From Carnegiea gigantea (Eukaryota; Streptophyta; Magnoliopsida; Caryophyllales; Cactaceae), in the NCBI GenBank assembly GCA_029747015.1, contig JAKOGI010000024.1, forward strand, positions 1,568,501-1,632,500: a stretch of 64,000 nt of DNA, given 5' to 3'. Position 1 is the stretch's first letter, and every line of letters begins with the position of its first letter. The notes under the pieces are model-generated. The model was given only the letters and a program-made list of their open reading frames with translations. It did not search any database and was not told the DNA's origin. The translations under genes were made by a program, and so were the position numbers. Shown here piece by piece: positions 46,229-57,819 of this stretch.

Positions 46229-47062
46229 CTACCCATGACAAGTCTCGCATATAGCATATACCCCAACTGATAAACCTAAAGAACTGCCTAGAGTAGGTGA
46301 GGTGCCAACTCTATCAAGTCTCTGTACTAGTGCATCCACCCTGCTGGCTAGTAATGTTATAGTGCCGACCTCATGCTTGCCACTGCTTCTCTTTGGGGTG
46401 GCCCTTTTAGTAGACCAATGAGAATTTTTAGAAGCCATATCTTCCAACAGAGCCTTCACCACTTCGATGGACTTTCCCATGAGAGTGCCTCCCATTGCAA
46501 CATCTACAGAGATCTTCACTAACTATTCTACCCCATTATAGAATGTTTGGACTAGAAGCCAGTCAAGAATACCATGATGAGGGCACTGTCGCTGTAGGTC
46601 TTTGAATCTCTCCCAAGCTTCATACAAGGTCTCTCCATCCCGTTGAGCAAAGGAGGTGATATCCATCCTCAGCTTTGCAATCTTGCTCGGTGGAAAATAT
46701 TTGCTGAGGAAGGCTTTGAAGAGAACTTCCAATGTGGTGAAGGAGTTGTGTGCCTTATTATGCTACGAGTCACTAGCCCTATCCCTCATGGAAAATGGGA
46801 ATAGTCTTAGCTGAATTGCATCGGTAGAAACCCCATTCAGCTTAATTGTGTCGAACTTCACAAGGAAGTTGCGAAGGTTCATATTGGGGTTCTCTAAAGG
46901 ATGCCCGCTGAACTGGTCTCTTTCCACAAAGGTGACTAGCACCTGGCTTAAGCTCAAAGTTGTATGCCTTTACAGCAAGCCTCATGATGGAAGACTCCGC
47001 TCAAGTAGCTCTGGGCATGGCATAATCACGGAGCACCATGTGTTCCTCTCTGCCTGCCATCT
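46229..47062 (-). pseudogene. Athila copy 2 gag
   Basis: Pieces in order on the minus strand: start region MAGREEHMVLRDYA (about 47062), FVERDQFSGHPLENPNMNLR and KLNGVSTDAIQLRLFPFSM (46957-46763), FLSKYFPPSKIAKLRMDITSF and YEAWERFKDLQRQCPHHG (46732-46523), GKSIEVVKALLEDMASKN (46519 on). This is the capsid region of Athila gag and parallels 5889-6700 of copy 1. Stops at about 47020, 46763 and 46523 break the frame. From about 46228 to 45672 only traces of the gag C-terminus can be read. Confidence 0.8.
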
Positions 47063-47300
47063 CTACCGCTCTCTTCTTCTTCTTTACTTAACCACCTCAT
47101 TTCCATGTAGTTGCTTAAATCTTAGGGTCAAAGCAGACAAGGTTTTGTTTTCCCTGACTTCACCTGTGCATACAAAGCAGGCATTGTACCTAGCATAAGT
47201 AGTGTCAAGCAAGAATAACGAAGAACTAACAAGTACTAAAACAAAACTAAAATCCTAGTCTAGAGTATTTTGACCTGCTTTGATATCAAAAGAAATAAGT

Positions 47301-47318
47301 TCTCCGGTAATGACACCA
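47301..47318 (-). other. Decayed tRNA-Asp-type primer binding site (Athila copy 2)
   Basis: On the minus strand TGGTGTCATTACCGGAGA lies six bases after the 5' LTR. The usual Athila site reads TGGCGCCGTTGCCGGGGA. All five differences are C-to-T or G-to-A transitions, as expected from deamination of methylated cytosines on either strand. Confidence 0.7.
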
Positions 47319-47324
47319 AAAACA

Positions 47325-48707
47325 TGTTACAGTTAAAACCACAAGAATACAGTGTAGCTGTAGCTAGCAATCGATGAGTACGTGTCACAAGCAACTCGCT
47401 TTCAATTACTAGAACTAATCTAAACACTCAATCTAGGAAAATCAAATTTGGAGATTTAACTAACAACTAAAAAAGCAGTAACAACTAAGAATGGGATTAA
47501 GAAATCAAAGGATTAAAACACTCAGGTTGGAATTAATAGCACAATTATGCTAGCGAATCAATTACTAACCCCATCAAACAAAACCAAGCATGCATCATGA
47601 GTGGATATAATGTCAATTAAGCCGATCTCCCCACCTCTCTCAAGGGTCGAATACTAATCTTAGCACTATAACTGCCTATTTTCATGGGACTATGTCAAAT
47701 ATTTACAAAATCTACAATCCCGGATCTCAATTAGAACTTCAATTTTTTTCGTATTAAAATCCTAATTGTCAACTAAGTCACGCTAGACAAAGGTTTCGTC
47801 TCTCAACGTTCCCTTAAAACCTAATAACATTGGATGAATGATCTTTCAAGCAATTCATTGAACACATGGTGCACATAGTAGAAATCATAGACACAAACAT
47901 GGGAGAAGTAAAGGTTTGGGGCTAAATCATGATCCTACTAAACATAAATGACGTTAATCCTAACCTAAGTTGGGAGATTTAGCCTATAATCATATTGACA
48001 ACACCAATCACAAAGCCCAAATCAACAAACACGATAATCATAAAACCCTAGAATAACAAAGATGAATAAAGAGAGAATTAAGGGACAAACTTGAATTCAT
48101 CGTTGCGGAAAGGTAGAGCAATCTTTAATCGTGGCAAATTCAATCCAATAGCTTAAGAAAGTGCTCTCAAAAGAAAAACAAGTGATCTCTCAAAACAGCC
48201 CCTGAAAAACAATTAAGTCACGAAAAATTGCAAGGATGCACGGACAGCAGTGCAAAATTTCTGGCAGGATGCATAGCCATGCAAAAGCGCACAGCCAGCC
48301 AGGCAACTTTGCAGGAACTTTCTGCCTCAAGTGCACGCCGTGCAAAACTGCACGACCAGCCGCACAACTTTTTGACTTCAATTTCTGACTTGCACAACCA
48401 TGCTTACATGCACGTCTGACAAATGCAAGTGTCTTCCCTTTGATTCCTTAAGCCTTTGACTCTTCCATTCGATCGTCGAACCTCGTTCCTTCCCATAGTA
48501 TTACTCCTTGTTCATTTTGGAGCCAAATAAGCACTGGAATTCTTTCAATTAAGGCCAGCACATCTACAAAATGGAGATTTGATCCGAATAAGATAATAAT
48601 GAGTAAAAAAGAGCACATTTTTGCCAAATCTTGCACTAATCTTAGGGAATATATGGAAAAGGTTGGTGGAATTAAAGGGTCCAAATGGTGAAATTAGAGG
48701 TTCATCA
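47325..48707 (-). repeat. 5' LTR of Athila copy 2
   Basis: 1383 bp, same ends as the 3' LTR. The palindrome tract at 48237-48425 is more decayed here: the perfect palindrome of the other LTR reads GATGCATAGCCATGC. ATAAG follows at 48708-48712. Confidence 0.9.
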
Positions 48708-48712
48708 ATAAG

Positions 48713-50559
48713 TTGGAAGCTTGCAAATATATCATCAATTTTGATCTATGTTCTGTGATTCGTCCAGTGTTGTGGACAAGAAATCATGAAAGATTAAAGA
48801 AAATCAAATTTGAACTGATTGCTACTTACTCTGTTTCCTAGTAGAAGTTGTTAGAAATAGAGGGCAAGACTAAAACTACCCTCAAACCTTTTGAGATATT
48901 TAAATTGTCCTTAATTATTCTTTAGTTAATTTATGAGCATCAAAAGTTATCATTACGCATTATAATCAACTTTGTGAGTTATTTTTATAATAGTAAATTT
49001 TATTTTATGTTTCTTACCTTCTTTCTCTCTTTGTTGTCCTCGTGCTCCTCCTCTTCTTCGTCCTAATTCAACAACAGAAACAACCACGACAACCAAAAAA
49101 CAAATAAAAACAACATCAACAAAAATAATTATTGATAGTAAATTCATACATAATAATAATGATAACAACAACAAGAACAACGACAACAACAATAACAACA
49201 ACAACAATAATAATGATAATAATAATTGTTACTATTATTACTATTAGTAGTAGTAGTAGTAGTAGTACTACTACTACTACTACTATTATTACAACAACAA
49301 AAACAACGATAACAACGAAAACAAAAACAAACAATGATTATAATAATATTGATAAGAACAATGGTAATAATAATGTCGACACCTAACATGTATTCTTAGA
49401 ACATAGACTGAACACATATTATATGGTACGTGCATTGACGGTCCTATGATGACACCTATTCAACCCATTGATGAAAAAGTAACTTAATTCCGGGTTTTCT
49501 AAAGGCTCTAATCCCTAAAAAATGGATTTGAAATTTAAATTTTATGAAAACATTTCAAAGAATCAAAATATTTGCAAAAAAAATCAAATAAGGGCCAAAT
49601 TAGCCTATTAGGTGAAGATTCGGTGATTAATGGGCATAGGTACCTCACCCTAGTCACTCATCGAAAGTTCTTGGCACCGACATATTATAAGCCAACTCTG
49701 ATAAGGAGCAAAAGAGGTGTGTTAGATTATAAGATGTGTGTAGAAATATACACCTTCTCACCCTTAGGCCCATAACCTTCTGAACGTTTATACGAATGTA
49801 ACAAAACTTATTTCATTAAAAACTAAAGCCAATAAGTTTTTCCAATAAATAAAGGTTGAACGCAATTAAAGGTTGGATGATAAAGTTATAGCTTGAACAA
49901 GTTGACCCAGTAAAATAGTCATGTCAAGACTAGCGATATGCCGAAGGACTCTATTTTCCATTGTCCATTGCAAGCTATGCCGCTAGGCCTTTCCTGCTCC
50001 ACAAGGCATATTTTGGCTAAGATTTCTGTAGAATCTTCACCTATACTGATTTACAGAATGTAGTCTTCATTGTTTCCACAAAGCCTAAGGGGTCTCACCT
50101 TGTAGCTAGCATAAATATGGATGCGCCCTTCTCATTTGAGGACACATTCACCATGCATTTCTTATTTTCTCCCTTTCCTGGAGAGACAATCCTTTTCTCT
50201 AACTTCTTCCTCCCATTCCTCCCTCTTACTCTCTCGTTCTCTCTCGCTTTCTCTCTCTTTCACTCACACGTACATACACATACACAAAGGGGTTCAGCTA
50301 ACGACAAAGTGAAAGGTGGTGTTGCATTACCATTCTTCTGAAGGTAACCGGCTTGCACGAATCCTTAGGCTTAGCATAGGATATTCATGTTATGTAGGCT
50401 TTAAGGCATTTGTTTGCCACTTTTGTATGTCTATTTGTTTAGAGTAGATAATAAGTAGTGGAAAGCAGTAAGTTAACCCCCTGAATTGGGAAAAAAGTTT
50501 GCACGAATTGGCTTATGAAAATGTAGCCTCTGTCACTTACAATGGACTAAGGACAACCA
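48713..50559. other. Gene-free, low-complexity DNA
   Basis: Contains the trinucleotide tract at 49140-49385, a pyrimidine-rich run ending in CACACGTACATACACATACAC-like repeats near 50230-50285, and a short frame at 49572-49775 (ISLLGEDSVINGHRYLTLV) that I do not recognise. Nothing can be called a gene. Confidence 0.4.
49140..49385. repeat. Compound trinucleotide microsatellite with long palindrome
   Basis: Alternating AAC/AAT/GAT units surround seven AGT units (49246-49266) followed directly by six ACT units (49267-49284), giving 18-bp perfect inverted arms with no loop. Runs of poly-Val or poly-Thr frames here are artefacts of the repeat. Confidence 0.9.
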
Positions 50560-50565
50560 TGTAGC

Positions 50566-50778
50566 TTATAAATATTTTCTAGGTACTAGGTAGCATTGAG
50601 CTGCGTCCAAGTTAGAGAAAGGCTGAGCTAAGTCCATAAGATGAGCAGATTTGCTCAATCTATCCACCATTATAAAGATAGTTTCCTTCCCAAATGGACT
50701 TTGCCCATCCCTTAGTGAAACCCATTGCAATGTCCTCCTAGATGCTCCCAGTGATCTAAAATAGTTACAACAATCCAA
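50566..50778 (-). pseudogene. Gypsy integrase core fragment
   Basis: The frame reads SLRDGQSPFGKETIFIMVDRLSKSAHLMDL (as blocks FGKETIFIMVDRLS and KSAHLMDLAQPF), then DAAQCYL. It is the region just after the first catalytic Asp of a gypsy integrase. The second Asp and the Glu are not present, so the element is truncated at its 3' side near 50560. Confidence 0.6.
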
Positions 50779-51299
50779 GTCAGGTTAATGAGTCATACTT
50801 GTTGGCTAGACAAGTGATGCAATTCCCGATGTGCGTAGAAATGTCCTTATTCATACTCTTCTAGTGGATTAAGGACCTTAGAATTTTTGTGGCTGCATGT
50901 CTTAAGTGTCAAGATTTGAGTGCATCATGTCTCCACTTGAGTAAAGCAAGTCGTAATTTGGGATCAAGTCAAATAACTACCTCACCATTCTTTTTAACTA
51001 ATCCAGGTCACAAGTATACTTACAAATAAGAATATTATGCCATAGTTTTTGAATAAGCTACTCAAGTGGGATCTAATGTCCAACTTTGTTGTATGTAAAT
51101 GAGCAAGCTTGGCTCAATGGTAGACAGAGCTAGTCATATGATCTTTGATTTCTTTACTCTAGATACGACCTTTGCAGCATAAATTCTCTTTCCATTTTCT
51201 ATGGTGAATCTCACAATTAAATGCCATGAAATTTGGAGAGCTAGAATTGTTGGAATGGAGTCAATATCGTATGCTCTATGAGCCATTTCAAGCTCTTTT

Positions 51300-52340
51300 G
51301 GTCATTCTGAGTAATAAAATGTTGCCCCATGAGGTACTTGCCCCACTTCATAATGCAAAAACGACTGCTACTAATTCTTTCTCATAGATTGATAGTGCTT
51401 GACATTTGGACCCCAAGGTTTTGCTTGTATAAGAAATAGGTCTATGTTAGGATAAGCACAATACCCAGTTTGAGTTGCATTAGTCTCCACTTGAAGTGTC
51501 TTAGTAAAATTAGGAAGGGCTATATCAAACGCTTGTTGAGCCTCGAGGGACTGTGAAAATGCCCCTTTTTTGAGGGGATTTCAGCAGTCTGCGGAAGGGG
51601 GCATATGCCTTGATGAATATTTTTTAATAGCTTGCAAACCCTAAAAATCCTCTTAGCTCTCTTGCTATGGGTAGAGTAGGCCCACTAACCATTGTAAGGA
51701 TCTTTTTTGGATCAGTTGCTATATCTTGCCTTGAAATTGAATGCCGTGAACATTACCAAAAATATATTTGCTTTTGTTGGCTCGGAGTAAGGCTGCATTG
51801 TTTCAAATACCTTTTGTAAGTGATTTATACAAGACTCCACAGAAGGCCCATATTTAAATGTCATCAAAATATACCAACACACCTTTCTTAGGAAGGGCTT
51901 AAAGATGTGTTTTTCATTAAATATCGGACGGTTGTTGGGACATTTGTGAGCCCAATTGACATCACAATGAACTCAAAATGGTGACATCCGGTTTTAAAGG
52001 TAATTTAGTGGATGTCATTTTCCTGCACTGTGATTTACTAGTGTGAGATCTATCTTACTAAAAGCAATAGGCCCAACAAGTTCATCCACGAATTCTTCAC
52101 AAGTGGTACAAGGAATTTGTCTTTGGCAGCTTAGTGGTTGAGTTCTCTATAGTCTCATAAAATCCCATGATCCGTCATTCTTTGTCACTACGACATTCAA
52201 AGATGCAAAGGGACTATCACTGTGCTATACAATGCCATAGTCTTGCATTTCTTAGTCTAGGCTTTTAGTGATATCCTTTTGTTTAAGAGGATATCTATAT
52301 GGCCTTATATAACTAGTAGTGGCCTTGACTTCAAGGGAAT
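51300..52340 (-). pseudogene. Gypsy reverse transcriptase and RNase H remnant
   Basis: Reading the minus strand in several frames gives SPFASLNVVVTKNDGSWDF (about 52230-52170), EEFVDELVGPIAFSKIDL (about 52100-52045), HCDVNWAHKC-like remains of the MPFGLTNAP block (about 51960), and VLVYFDDI (about 51860), the catalytic YFDD. RNase H is suggested by LPNFTKTLQVETNATQTG- and KHYQSMRKN-like words between 51560 and 51370. More than five stops or shifts lie within 1 kb. Confidence 0.6.
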
Positions 52341-52699
52341 TTTTTTTGGTCGAAAGAACAATGTGGAGCAAAGGACAATGTGGAGTACATTACCTCAGCT
52401 TCAATTGCTTAGCAGTATAGGTGTCTAATAGTAAGATAACCCATTTCAGCTACACTTTGGGTTTGCTAACTGCATTAAGCATAGTTAAGCTAAGTCGTGC
52501 GTGGACTTAGCTAGATCCTGTTCTTGCATGAGCCTAACCCTTGAGTTAGAGGCCTCTGAGTTATGCTATTCACCCTTATAAGAGAACACTATATGTAGTT
52601 GGTTGAAGTTCCAATTGATTGTCCCTACAGTGCTAAGTGCATTGAATTCTCATCACCATGTCATAGCTTCCAAAAGGCATGAGAACATATAAGAGAACT

Positions 52700-52990
52700 C
52701 TATCCCTTGCAATACCAAGTGAAATTCTTGTATGACATGCTGACAAGGTAGCTGGTTTCCATCAGCCACTCACATTGGTTGCACCCCACTTTTTCGGCCA
52801 TTGCGAGATTTAGAAACTTGTGTGTACTGCTAGAATCCAACAATATATGCAGTGTTTTCCTCTTATAATACCTTGTCACTCTCATAATTTGATAATTGTG
52901 GTTACCATTGAGTGCTTTCACTGAAGACTGTGGGTCTCCTTGAATTTCCTCCTTATCTGTTTCCTCTTGCTGATAGATTTTCTTCCTCAC
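52700..52990 (-). pseudogene. Gypsy aspartic protease remnant
   Basis: The frame reads SVKALNGNHNYQIMRVTRYY, then LHILLDSSSTHKFLNLAMAEKVG. The family motif D-S/T-G-S/A-T/S-H-x-F is present as D-S-S-S-T-H-K-F, so the catalytic glycine is replaced by serine. It precedes RT as expected. Confidence 0.65.
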
Positions 52991-53668
52991 TAATTCATTT
53001 TCCTCCCCATCTCCAAAATTCTCAACAACAGAGACTTGTGTTCCATTGTTACCATAACTGTGCTCCCTTTCAAGGGTCGATCACAATAGTAGCAAATGAC
53101 CTTTAGCATTTTTCAGCCCTCTTTGGTCTTTGCCAATTTGGGGAGTTAGTTAGGGTCCTTATGATGGGGTTCGTTTAATTGTTGGGTTCGGCATGTGAGC
53201 TGGGGGTGGGTAAGAGAGGCTTTGCTAGATTAAAGGGATTCAGTTTTGGAGATTTTTCTAAAGGATTTTTGAGGGCTTTTAGGGTCTCCTTCCTACACCT
53301 TGCATATTCCATAGCAACTCCCAACGATTGAGGATTGAATGCCCTTACTAGTGACTAAAAAGTGGGTTTAAGGCCCTCAATAAGACTCTCTAGAAAGTAT
53401 TCATCAGCATGGTAGGATTCCCTAGTAGAAGCGATGCATTGGGTTCCACAAACGTGGCCAAACACTCATCCAACAATCGCCATCACAGCAGCTTGTTGAA
53501 ATCCTCTGCAACTTTGCTCCCTACGTTATCCCTAAAGCTGGCACTAACATTCATTATGAATGAATCCTAAGTGACATTCCTCATCGCCGTGATGTAACTT
53601 CCAAACCATACCTCATCTTAATGCTTTAGATGTAGAGAGGCTAGATTAACCTTCAGATCTTATGGAAT

Positions 53669-54000
53669 TCAACATATAGTAAAGTATCGAGTGCATTTCT
53701 TGATCCATGCTCTGGGATCGGATCCATCAAAGCCGAGGAATTCAATCTTAGGGTCGCAATGCAGATTGTTGCTGGAAATCAGCTCGTCACCATTTTCCTG
53801 GTTGTTGCCTGCTCTTTCATGAGGGCAAAGCTGCTCAAGCATTTCTGTAGTCATTTAATTTTCTGCCACTGAGCTTCAATCCTTTGATTCTGCTTTGTTA
53901 CTTGTTGGATCCCTTGTTGTAGCTATGCCATGAGAGCTTGCACAGCCTCTTCCATGACTTCTCTTGACACCATGAGATGCGTTTTGGCCAGACCTCCTCA
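53669..54000 (-). pseudogene. Gypsy gag N-terminal remnant
   Basis: The 61-codon frame 53854-53669 has PKIEFLGFDGSDPRAWIKKC, the start of the retrotransposon gag domain (usual form P-x-F-x-G-x-D-P-x-x-W). Immediately upstream another frame reads SREVMEEAVQALMA, a likely start region. Later gag is broken up to about 53300. Confidence 0.55.
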
Positions 54001-54695
54001 ATGGACAAGAATTGTTATATTCTGATAATAATGATGTGGATTTTAAGAAGAGTGCCAAGTGAACAGAGAAAGGCCTCTCGAATAATTCACACAGTGGAAA
54101 CAATTCAGAGACTTCAGAGAGGGAAGGATTGGGAAATAGAAAGAGTTTAGAGAGAAGATTGAGTTTTGATATTTTCACAATCATTTTCAGGTATATTAGA
54201 AATTATTCATAGTAACTGTTCACTTGGACCTTTGTCCAGCCAACTCAGCAAGTAATTCTTGAATTTCTGGCCCATCTGAACAAACTTTCCTGCCAATTTT
54301 CAGCTCAGCAGTCATTCACCTGTATCAACCTTTTATTGGATCTAAGCATGGACACACTTATAGTTGAGTGAACCTTTGTCAACTAGATGCTAAAAAAAGC
54401 GCTCAATATGAAAGTAAAATTTTCTTATTTGAATGAACAACTATGTCACATCTAATTTGTTTACACTTCTGTTTTATGAAACGAGGGAACAGGATCCAAA
54501 CATGAAGCATACAATAGTGAGGTTTAAAAGAAATTAACAATTGCAAAAGAAATTCTATTCACGATCAACCAATTGAAACTTTTGCTGAGAACCATAGATC
54601 GTGCGGATTATCATACTGAAAAGCATAGGCAATCTCATTCCTATAGTCTAGAACTGCAGCATGATGCTAGGGGAGTGCGATAGTCACCTACTGGT

Positions 54696-57148
54696 TCAAA
54701 GGTCTGTTCTCACAAGAGGATCATAGTCATATGCCTCACTAGCTTTCACGAATCTGCCTTTCACCCGCTTCCTGGTGTCTGCTCTAGCCTTTCGTGAAGC
54801 ATATCGTATTTGCTTGCCAAAACTGCATTACAAAATCAACATTTAGCTCCAAGTTTAGAGACTATGGCTGAACTGAATGACCTACAGTGGCTATGAAGCT
54901 GTTCATTAAAATGTGAAAACTAGAGTAATTAGTACCTTCGAGTTTTCTTTTTCTCCTTATATCTCATCTTCGCTTTATCCCTTGCTAGAGGGCAGCTGGT
55001 TTCGAGGGTAGACTCCCATGGTGATTCGCCATTTAGAAATGCAGGAGACAATCCACAGTCTTGATAACTTGCTGGACTACTTTCTCGAGTTATGCTAGAA
55101 AGTGAAAGTGAGATACTTGATGGAGCTTGGCCAGCGTGAAAGCTTAGGCTAATATTTCTGCTACAAGGTGGATTCATAAGTACACAATTTGCAGTACTGC
55201 TGCTGAAGTTTTGCATCATATTTGCCGATCCAACAAGGCAGGGGTCAGATGGGAAGGGCATATTGTCAGGTACATCGGATGAGGACGCCTGAGAAATTGT
55301 CAAATTTGTGAAGCATTACAATTGAGATTCTTATTATTTTTTGGGTCAAAATGAGGTGTGAACGTCGGTAAAATGTACAGGAAAGGTGAATCAAACCAAA
55401 GAGTTAATGTACAGGTGCAACTCATGCATTAAAATTTGAGATATAAGTAGCATGATGCGAGATCATATATTATAAATGTAACCAACGCGAAAAGAGAGCG
55501 CTACAAAAATACTTAGGAATTCATATAGGTTAGACAGTAGAAAAATTGTAATGAATGATTACCTCTAAGGTACTCTCCATTACAGGGACATTAGATTTGT
55601 GGAATGATCGGTGTCTCTCCATTAGTAGACTGTCCAAACCTATGCTATCCAAGTTGTATTTGGGATAACTTTGTTGTGGAGTGTAGCTTAATAAATCCTC
55701 ACTGTTATCAAAGCTGAATGCTACGTTATCCATGTCAATGCCATCACAAATATCTCCTGTGTGAACGTCAAGGCTCGTCAAACACTGCCAAAATGGACAT
55801 TACTTGTCAAAAATTGAAAGCAAACCAACATAACTGATCTCAATCTTTCTTTTTTTTAAAACAAAAAATCTGAGCCCATGATATGTACCCTGGGGTATAA
55901 AACAACTGACTCACTAAATCTGAAAACTACAAACCTATATATTTGTACGCATTCATAAAGTTAAAGAAAGGATTACTGCTCAAAAATGGAACTTACCAGA
56001 AATTGCAAATAATAGTGATTTGTATACGACCATGAAGAATTGACATGGAAGAGAGCCAAATTAAAATCAATGAAGATATTTATGTATTCATCAAAACAAT
56101 AGTACATGTCTTCATAATTCATCAAAATACCAAATGAATTAAAAAACTCTTGCTGTAGAATCTGAAAATTGATGTAACTTTCAAGCATGACTTTAAATGA
56201 TTCCTCATATTTTGAAATGAAATATATGCCAAGTTATTATCTTTTAGCGTTTTGTATGATAAAGTTTAGTTTATAATCCTATGCATTCAAACAATGTTAT
56301 TAAAATACCTTAGTTGACATGAACTCACGAAACGAATCACAGAATTTGGAGGGGGGAGGGAGCGAGGTTGTCAAATAATTTAGGAGAAGGCGAAAATTTT
56401 TAAATAATATAGGAAGTCCTTTTCATCAAACAACCAGGTTGAATCGGGGGAGGGGAATTAGGTCAACACACATTGGAGATATTTATGAATTTTTCAGGTA
56501 TAACAGATAAATTTGTGCTTTTTTTTTTGCAATAATAATAAAAACAGGAGCAGCCATCACCTTTGATATATTTGACTCATCAGGAAGATAAGTCTCTTGA
56601 TCGTTACAATTTGGTTGCATATAACTTAGTTGATAACGTGAGGCCATTGGAGATGAGCTAATTGTCCAAGGGTCAAATTTAGAACCCGAATCCAAAAACC
56701 CATTGTCATTCTCATCATTCACGGGGAGTCTACTCATGGGATCATCAGAATTACCAGAGCCTCCCCCATTCGCCATATCGTGCAGCCTATTTGGGAAACT
56801 ACTATCAATAGAGTTGGGCTTATCTTGAGTAGAACCCGACAACTTAGAAAGCTCACCCAAAGAAGCACACCCAAAGTAGGAATTCAAGGGCACCCTTCTA
56901 TGTCCTGTCCCTGAGCAAGAAGTTGAGCTATAGTCACAACCTTCGCAAATGCATAACGCCTCATCTATACATCGTGTAGTTGCTGGTTGGGAGTTACACT
57001 TATCACATATCAACGAGCGACGGTGGCGCAATGAGAGAGAGTTTGCAGTGTGGACGTGGATGTCACATTGTAAGCAAAGCCGGGCAGAGTCAGATTTGCA
57101 GTACACCACCGCCCTTGCTTGCCCGCATAATTCACACATAGGCTCCAT
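54696..57148 (-). CDS. BBX: B-box/CCT zinc-finger transcription factor (CONSTANS-like, group II, COL9/COL10 type)
   Basis: Nuclear transcription regulator of the CONSTANS-like family. Family members act in photoperiod, flowering or light responses through B-box protein contacts and CCT-mediated NF-Y/DNA contacts. Exons on the minus strand: 57148-56561, 55784-55563, 55288-54936 and 54822-54696. All introns are GT-AG, phases 0, 0 and 2, giving 429 codons. The start lies in GCCGCCAATGG. Two B-boxes at the N-terminus: C5, C8, C17, D20, C25, C28, H33 and H42, then a divergent second box from C48/C51 to H83. The middle region is acidic and Ser-rich. The CCT domain spans the last intron ([20 protein letters not shown], then [19 protein letters not shown]). 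Two B-boxes plus CCT place it in group II. It is the only apparently intact host gene in the window. A hAT element lies 670 bp upstream. Confidence 0.92.
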
Positions 57149-57811
57149 TGGCGGCCTTTTTTAAATCTTTGTGCTTGTAATCAATGAATATGTGAATCTT
57201 TTCTTTAACACGATCGATAGACTTGAACAACTTTAAATCGCATGTTTTTTTTTCCCCCCCTGAAGGAAGACGTAAATGCAGTAATGAAGGACAAGTGCGG
57301 GAATAAAAATAATGCGGGTAGGTTTAAAATCCGAAATTTAAAATCCAAAGCATAATTAACGAATCAAATATGAAATCATCAAGTCATCATAATTGGTGAC
57401 TCATTCTGATTTGAAAAAGAGTTCATTGTATTTGATAAAATGTCTCAGCAACGATGAAGAGATAATTGAAGCTGCGTATGTGGAGGAATGAACAGTGTTG
57501 CTATTAATGTTGTTCTTCCTTTTGTTGGAGGAACATGTTGAAAATGCTGAACATTTACTTGCATATTTAACAAGCTGTCTCCAGTTTTTTCTCAGTTTTG
57601 TTAGAGAAACACGTTGAAAATGCTTTTATTTACTAACCCATTACTCTCCAGTATTTTCTCGCCACGTTTTATGACTTCATTTTTCAGCCACTAGTGTTTT
57701 TTTTCCCTTTTGAATTGTCATTAGCAACGACAATTCCAATCGAAATCTCTTTTTACCTCGTGATTATTATTGTGCCTATTTTGAAGCGCCAAATCTTTGT
57801 TTTATCCTTGT
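57149..57811. other. Upstream region of the B-box gene
   Basis: About 660 bp between the start codon and a hAT insertion; it should hold the proximal promoter. No convincing TATA box or light-response element was picked out with confidence. A poly-pyrimidine/purine tract lies at 57246-57262. Confidence 0.4.
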
Positions 57812-57819
57812 GTAGTGGG

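Larger units (their letters stand above)
41281..48707 (-). mobile_element. Athila-type non-autonomous element with both LTRs (Athila copy 2)
   Basis: Two LTRs (41281-42722 and 47325-48707) in direct orientation, a 5-bp duplication ATAAG on both sides (41276-41280 and 48708-48712), and a decayed tRNA-Asp primer site fix the element at 7427 bp. On the minus strand gag and protease follow the 5' LTR. RT, RNase H and integrase are absent: the protease is joined directly to sequence normally found after integrase, then to the non-coding 3' region. The first 240 bp of the LTRs differ at roughly 10% by hand count, so it is much older than CRM copy 2. It must have moved with enzymes from another element. 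Confidence 0.9.
50560..54180 (-). mobile_element. Heavily decayed Ty3/gypsy element (chromovirus-like)
   Basis: Minus-strand blocks in correct order: gag (53854-53669, IEFLGFDGSDPRAWIKKC), degraded zinc knuckle (near 53090, ICYYCDR), protease (52990-52700, LHILLDSSSTHKFLNLA), RT (about 52230-51840, with SPFASLNVVVTKNDGSW, FVDELVGPIAFSKIDL and VLVYFDDI), RNase H traces (about 51560-51300) and integrase (50778-50566, FGKETIFIMVDRLSKSAH). Every part has stops and shifts, so it is the oldest gypsy copy here. Its LTRs were not found. A PBS-like TTATCAGA may lie near 54025. The DFITGLP/VVVDRLSKYAHF integrase type fits a chromovirus other than CRM. Confidence 0.65.

Noticed and set aside
49116..49389. 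Long poly-Val, poly-Thr and poly-Cys/Tyr frames on both strands
   Set aside because: They are translations of a trinucleotide microsatellite, not genes.
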